A stretch of 6,370 nt of DNA. Source: Rhodospirillaceae bacterium (GTDB lineage Bacteria > Pseudomonadota > Alphaproteobacteria > UBA8366 > GCA-2717185). The translations under genes were made by a program, and so were the position numbers. Shown piece by piece: positions 5,787-6,370 of the stretch. The stretch covers positions 1 through 6,370 of the forward strand of contig PBDC01000029.1 of the NCBI GenBank assembly GCA_002717185.1, written 5' to 3'. Numbering within the stretch: the first letter of the stretch is position 1; each line of letters starts with the position of its first letter. A model generated the notes under the pieces. The model did no database searches. It saw only the letters and a program-made list of their open reading frames with translations, and was not told the origin of the DNA.

Positions 5787-6370
5787 ATGAACCTGGAATT
5801 CTCGGGTGAACACCTCGCTTTCCAACAAATGGTGCGAAGTTTCCTGGCGGCAAAGCTCCCGTCGGACATTCAGGAAAAGATGAAGGGCGGCCTTCGGCTT
5901 GACCGGGACGACTATATCCGTTGGCAGGATATCCTGGCGGAGAAGGGTTGGATCGCGCCGGCTTGGCCCAAGGAATATGGGGGCTGCGAGTGGAGCGTCG
6001 TCGAGCGTTATATCTTCGATGAAGAGTGCGGCCGCGCTGGTGCACCGCGAGTCATAGCTTTCGGTGCCAAGATGGTCGGACCGGTCATCTACACATTCGG
6101 TTCGGACGAACAAAAGGCAAAATTCCTGCCGCGCATCCTCAACAACCAGGATTGGTGGTGCCAGGGTTATTCCGAACCCGGTTCTGGATCAGACCTCGCC
6201 TCGCTACAATGCAAGGCGGAGCTGAATGGTGATCACTATCTAGTCAACGGAACAAAAACTTGGACGACCTTGGCCCATTGGGCGGACAAGATGTTCTGTT
6301 TGGTGAGAACCAGTAACGAAGGAAAGAAGCAGGAAGGTATATCTTTTATCCTGATAGATATGGACCAGCC
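5787..6370 (+). CDS. Acyl-CoA dehydrogenase, N-terminal part (cut by window end)
   Basis: The first 194 complete codons of an acyl-CoA dehydrogenase; the frame is still open at the last base. The enzyme is expected to introduce an alpha-beta double bond into an acyl-CoA, passing electrons from FAD to ETF in the cytoplasm. The N-terminal helical domain (about 1-120) includes WIAPAWPKEYGG (55-66), and PRVIAFGAKMVGP (87-99) precedes the typical GSDEQKAKFLPRIL (105-118). The beta domain begins with the first family signature QGYSEPGSGSDLASLQ (126-141), then VNGTKTWTTLAHWADKMF (153-170), which lines the flavin. The catalytic Glu and C-terminal helical domain lie beyond the window, so the subtype cannot be fixed. 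The PAWPKEYGG motif is common in members acting on longer, branched, steroid or aromatic-side-chain substrates. GGGAG (5776-5780) lies six bases before the ATG. A ligase of the aryl-CoA type is about 3.3 kb upstream on the same strand. Confidence 0.93.
   Translation, partial: MNLEFSGEHLAFQQMVRSFLAAKLPSDIQEKMKGGLRLDRDDYIRWQDILAEKGWIAPAWPKEYGGCEWSVVERYIFDEECGRAGAPRVIAFGAKMVGPVIYTFGSDEQKAKFLPRILNNQDWWCQGYSEPGSGSDLASLQCKAELNGDHYLVNGTKTWTTLAHWADKMFCLVRTSNEGKKQEGISFILIDMDQ

Overview
The window looks like part of the chromosome of an alphaproteobacterium. The best clue is a small protein resembling the C-terminal domain of the alphaproteobacterial cell-cycle regulator GcrA. The CoA-ligase, ArgE and acyl-CoA dehydrogenase genes fit that group, but no species can be named. 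About 69% of the bases lie in genes I consider intact. Two of the long gaps appear to hold broken genes, which suggests some local gene decay. I see no tRNA, rRNA, CRISPR array, transposase or integrase.

Layout from left to right. Positions 41-450 (minus) hold an unrecognised gene that seems split by a one-base frameshift. Positions 477-665 (plus) encode a 62-residue stand-alone GcrA C-terminal-like protein. Positions 666-888 form a regulatory region with three dyads, including a perfect 14-bp palindrome and a degenerate copy 63 bp away. Positions 889-2472 (plus) encode a complete benzoate-CoA-ligase-family enzyme. Positions 2473-3023 have no intact gene but carry fragments in two frames that resemble the C-terminal domain of electron transfer flavoprotein alpha. 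Positions 3024-3566 (minus) encode an exported Sel1-repeat protein, divergent from 3651-3971 (plus), a small antibiotic-biosynthesis-monooxygenase-fold (ABM) protein. That gene converges on 3975-5138 (minus), an ArgE-type M20 deacetylase, with only three bases between them. Positions 5139-5786 have no convincing gene. An acyl-CoA dehydrogenase starts at 5787 (plus) and runs off the window end.

How the genes may work together is inference. An aryl-CoA ligase, an acyl-CoA dehydrogenase and a possible relic of the dehydrogenase's electron acceptor (ETF) suggest a neighbourhood for CoA-dependent breakdown of aromatic or fatty acids. The ligase and dehydrogenase are about 3.3 kb apart with opposite-strand genes between them, so they are not one operon. 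ArgE, the Sel1 protein and the ABM protein have no obvious link to that pathway. The most unusual items are the free GcrA-like domain, the paired operator-like palindromes before the ligase, and the two apparent pseudogenes.
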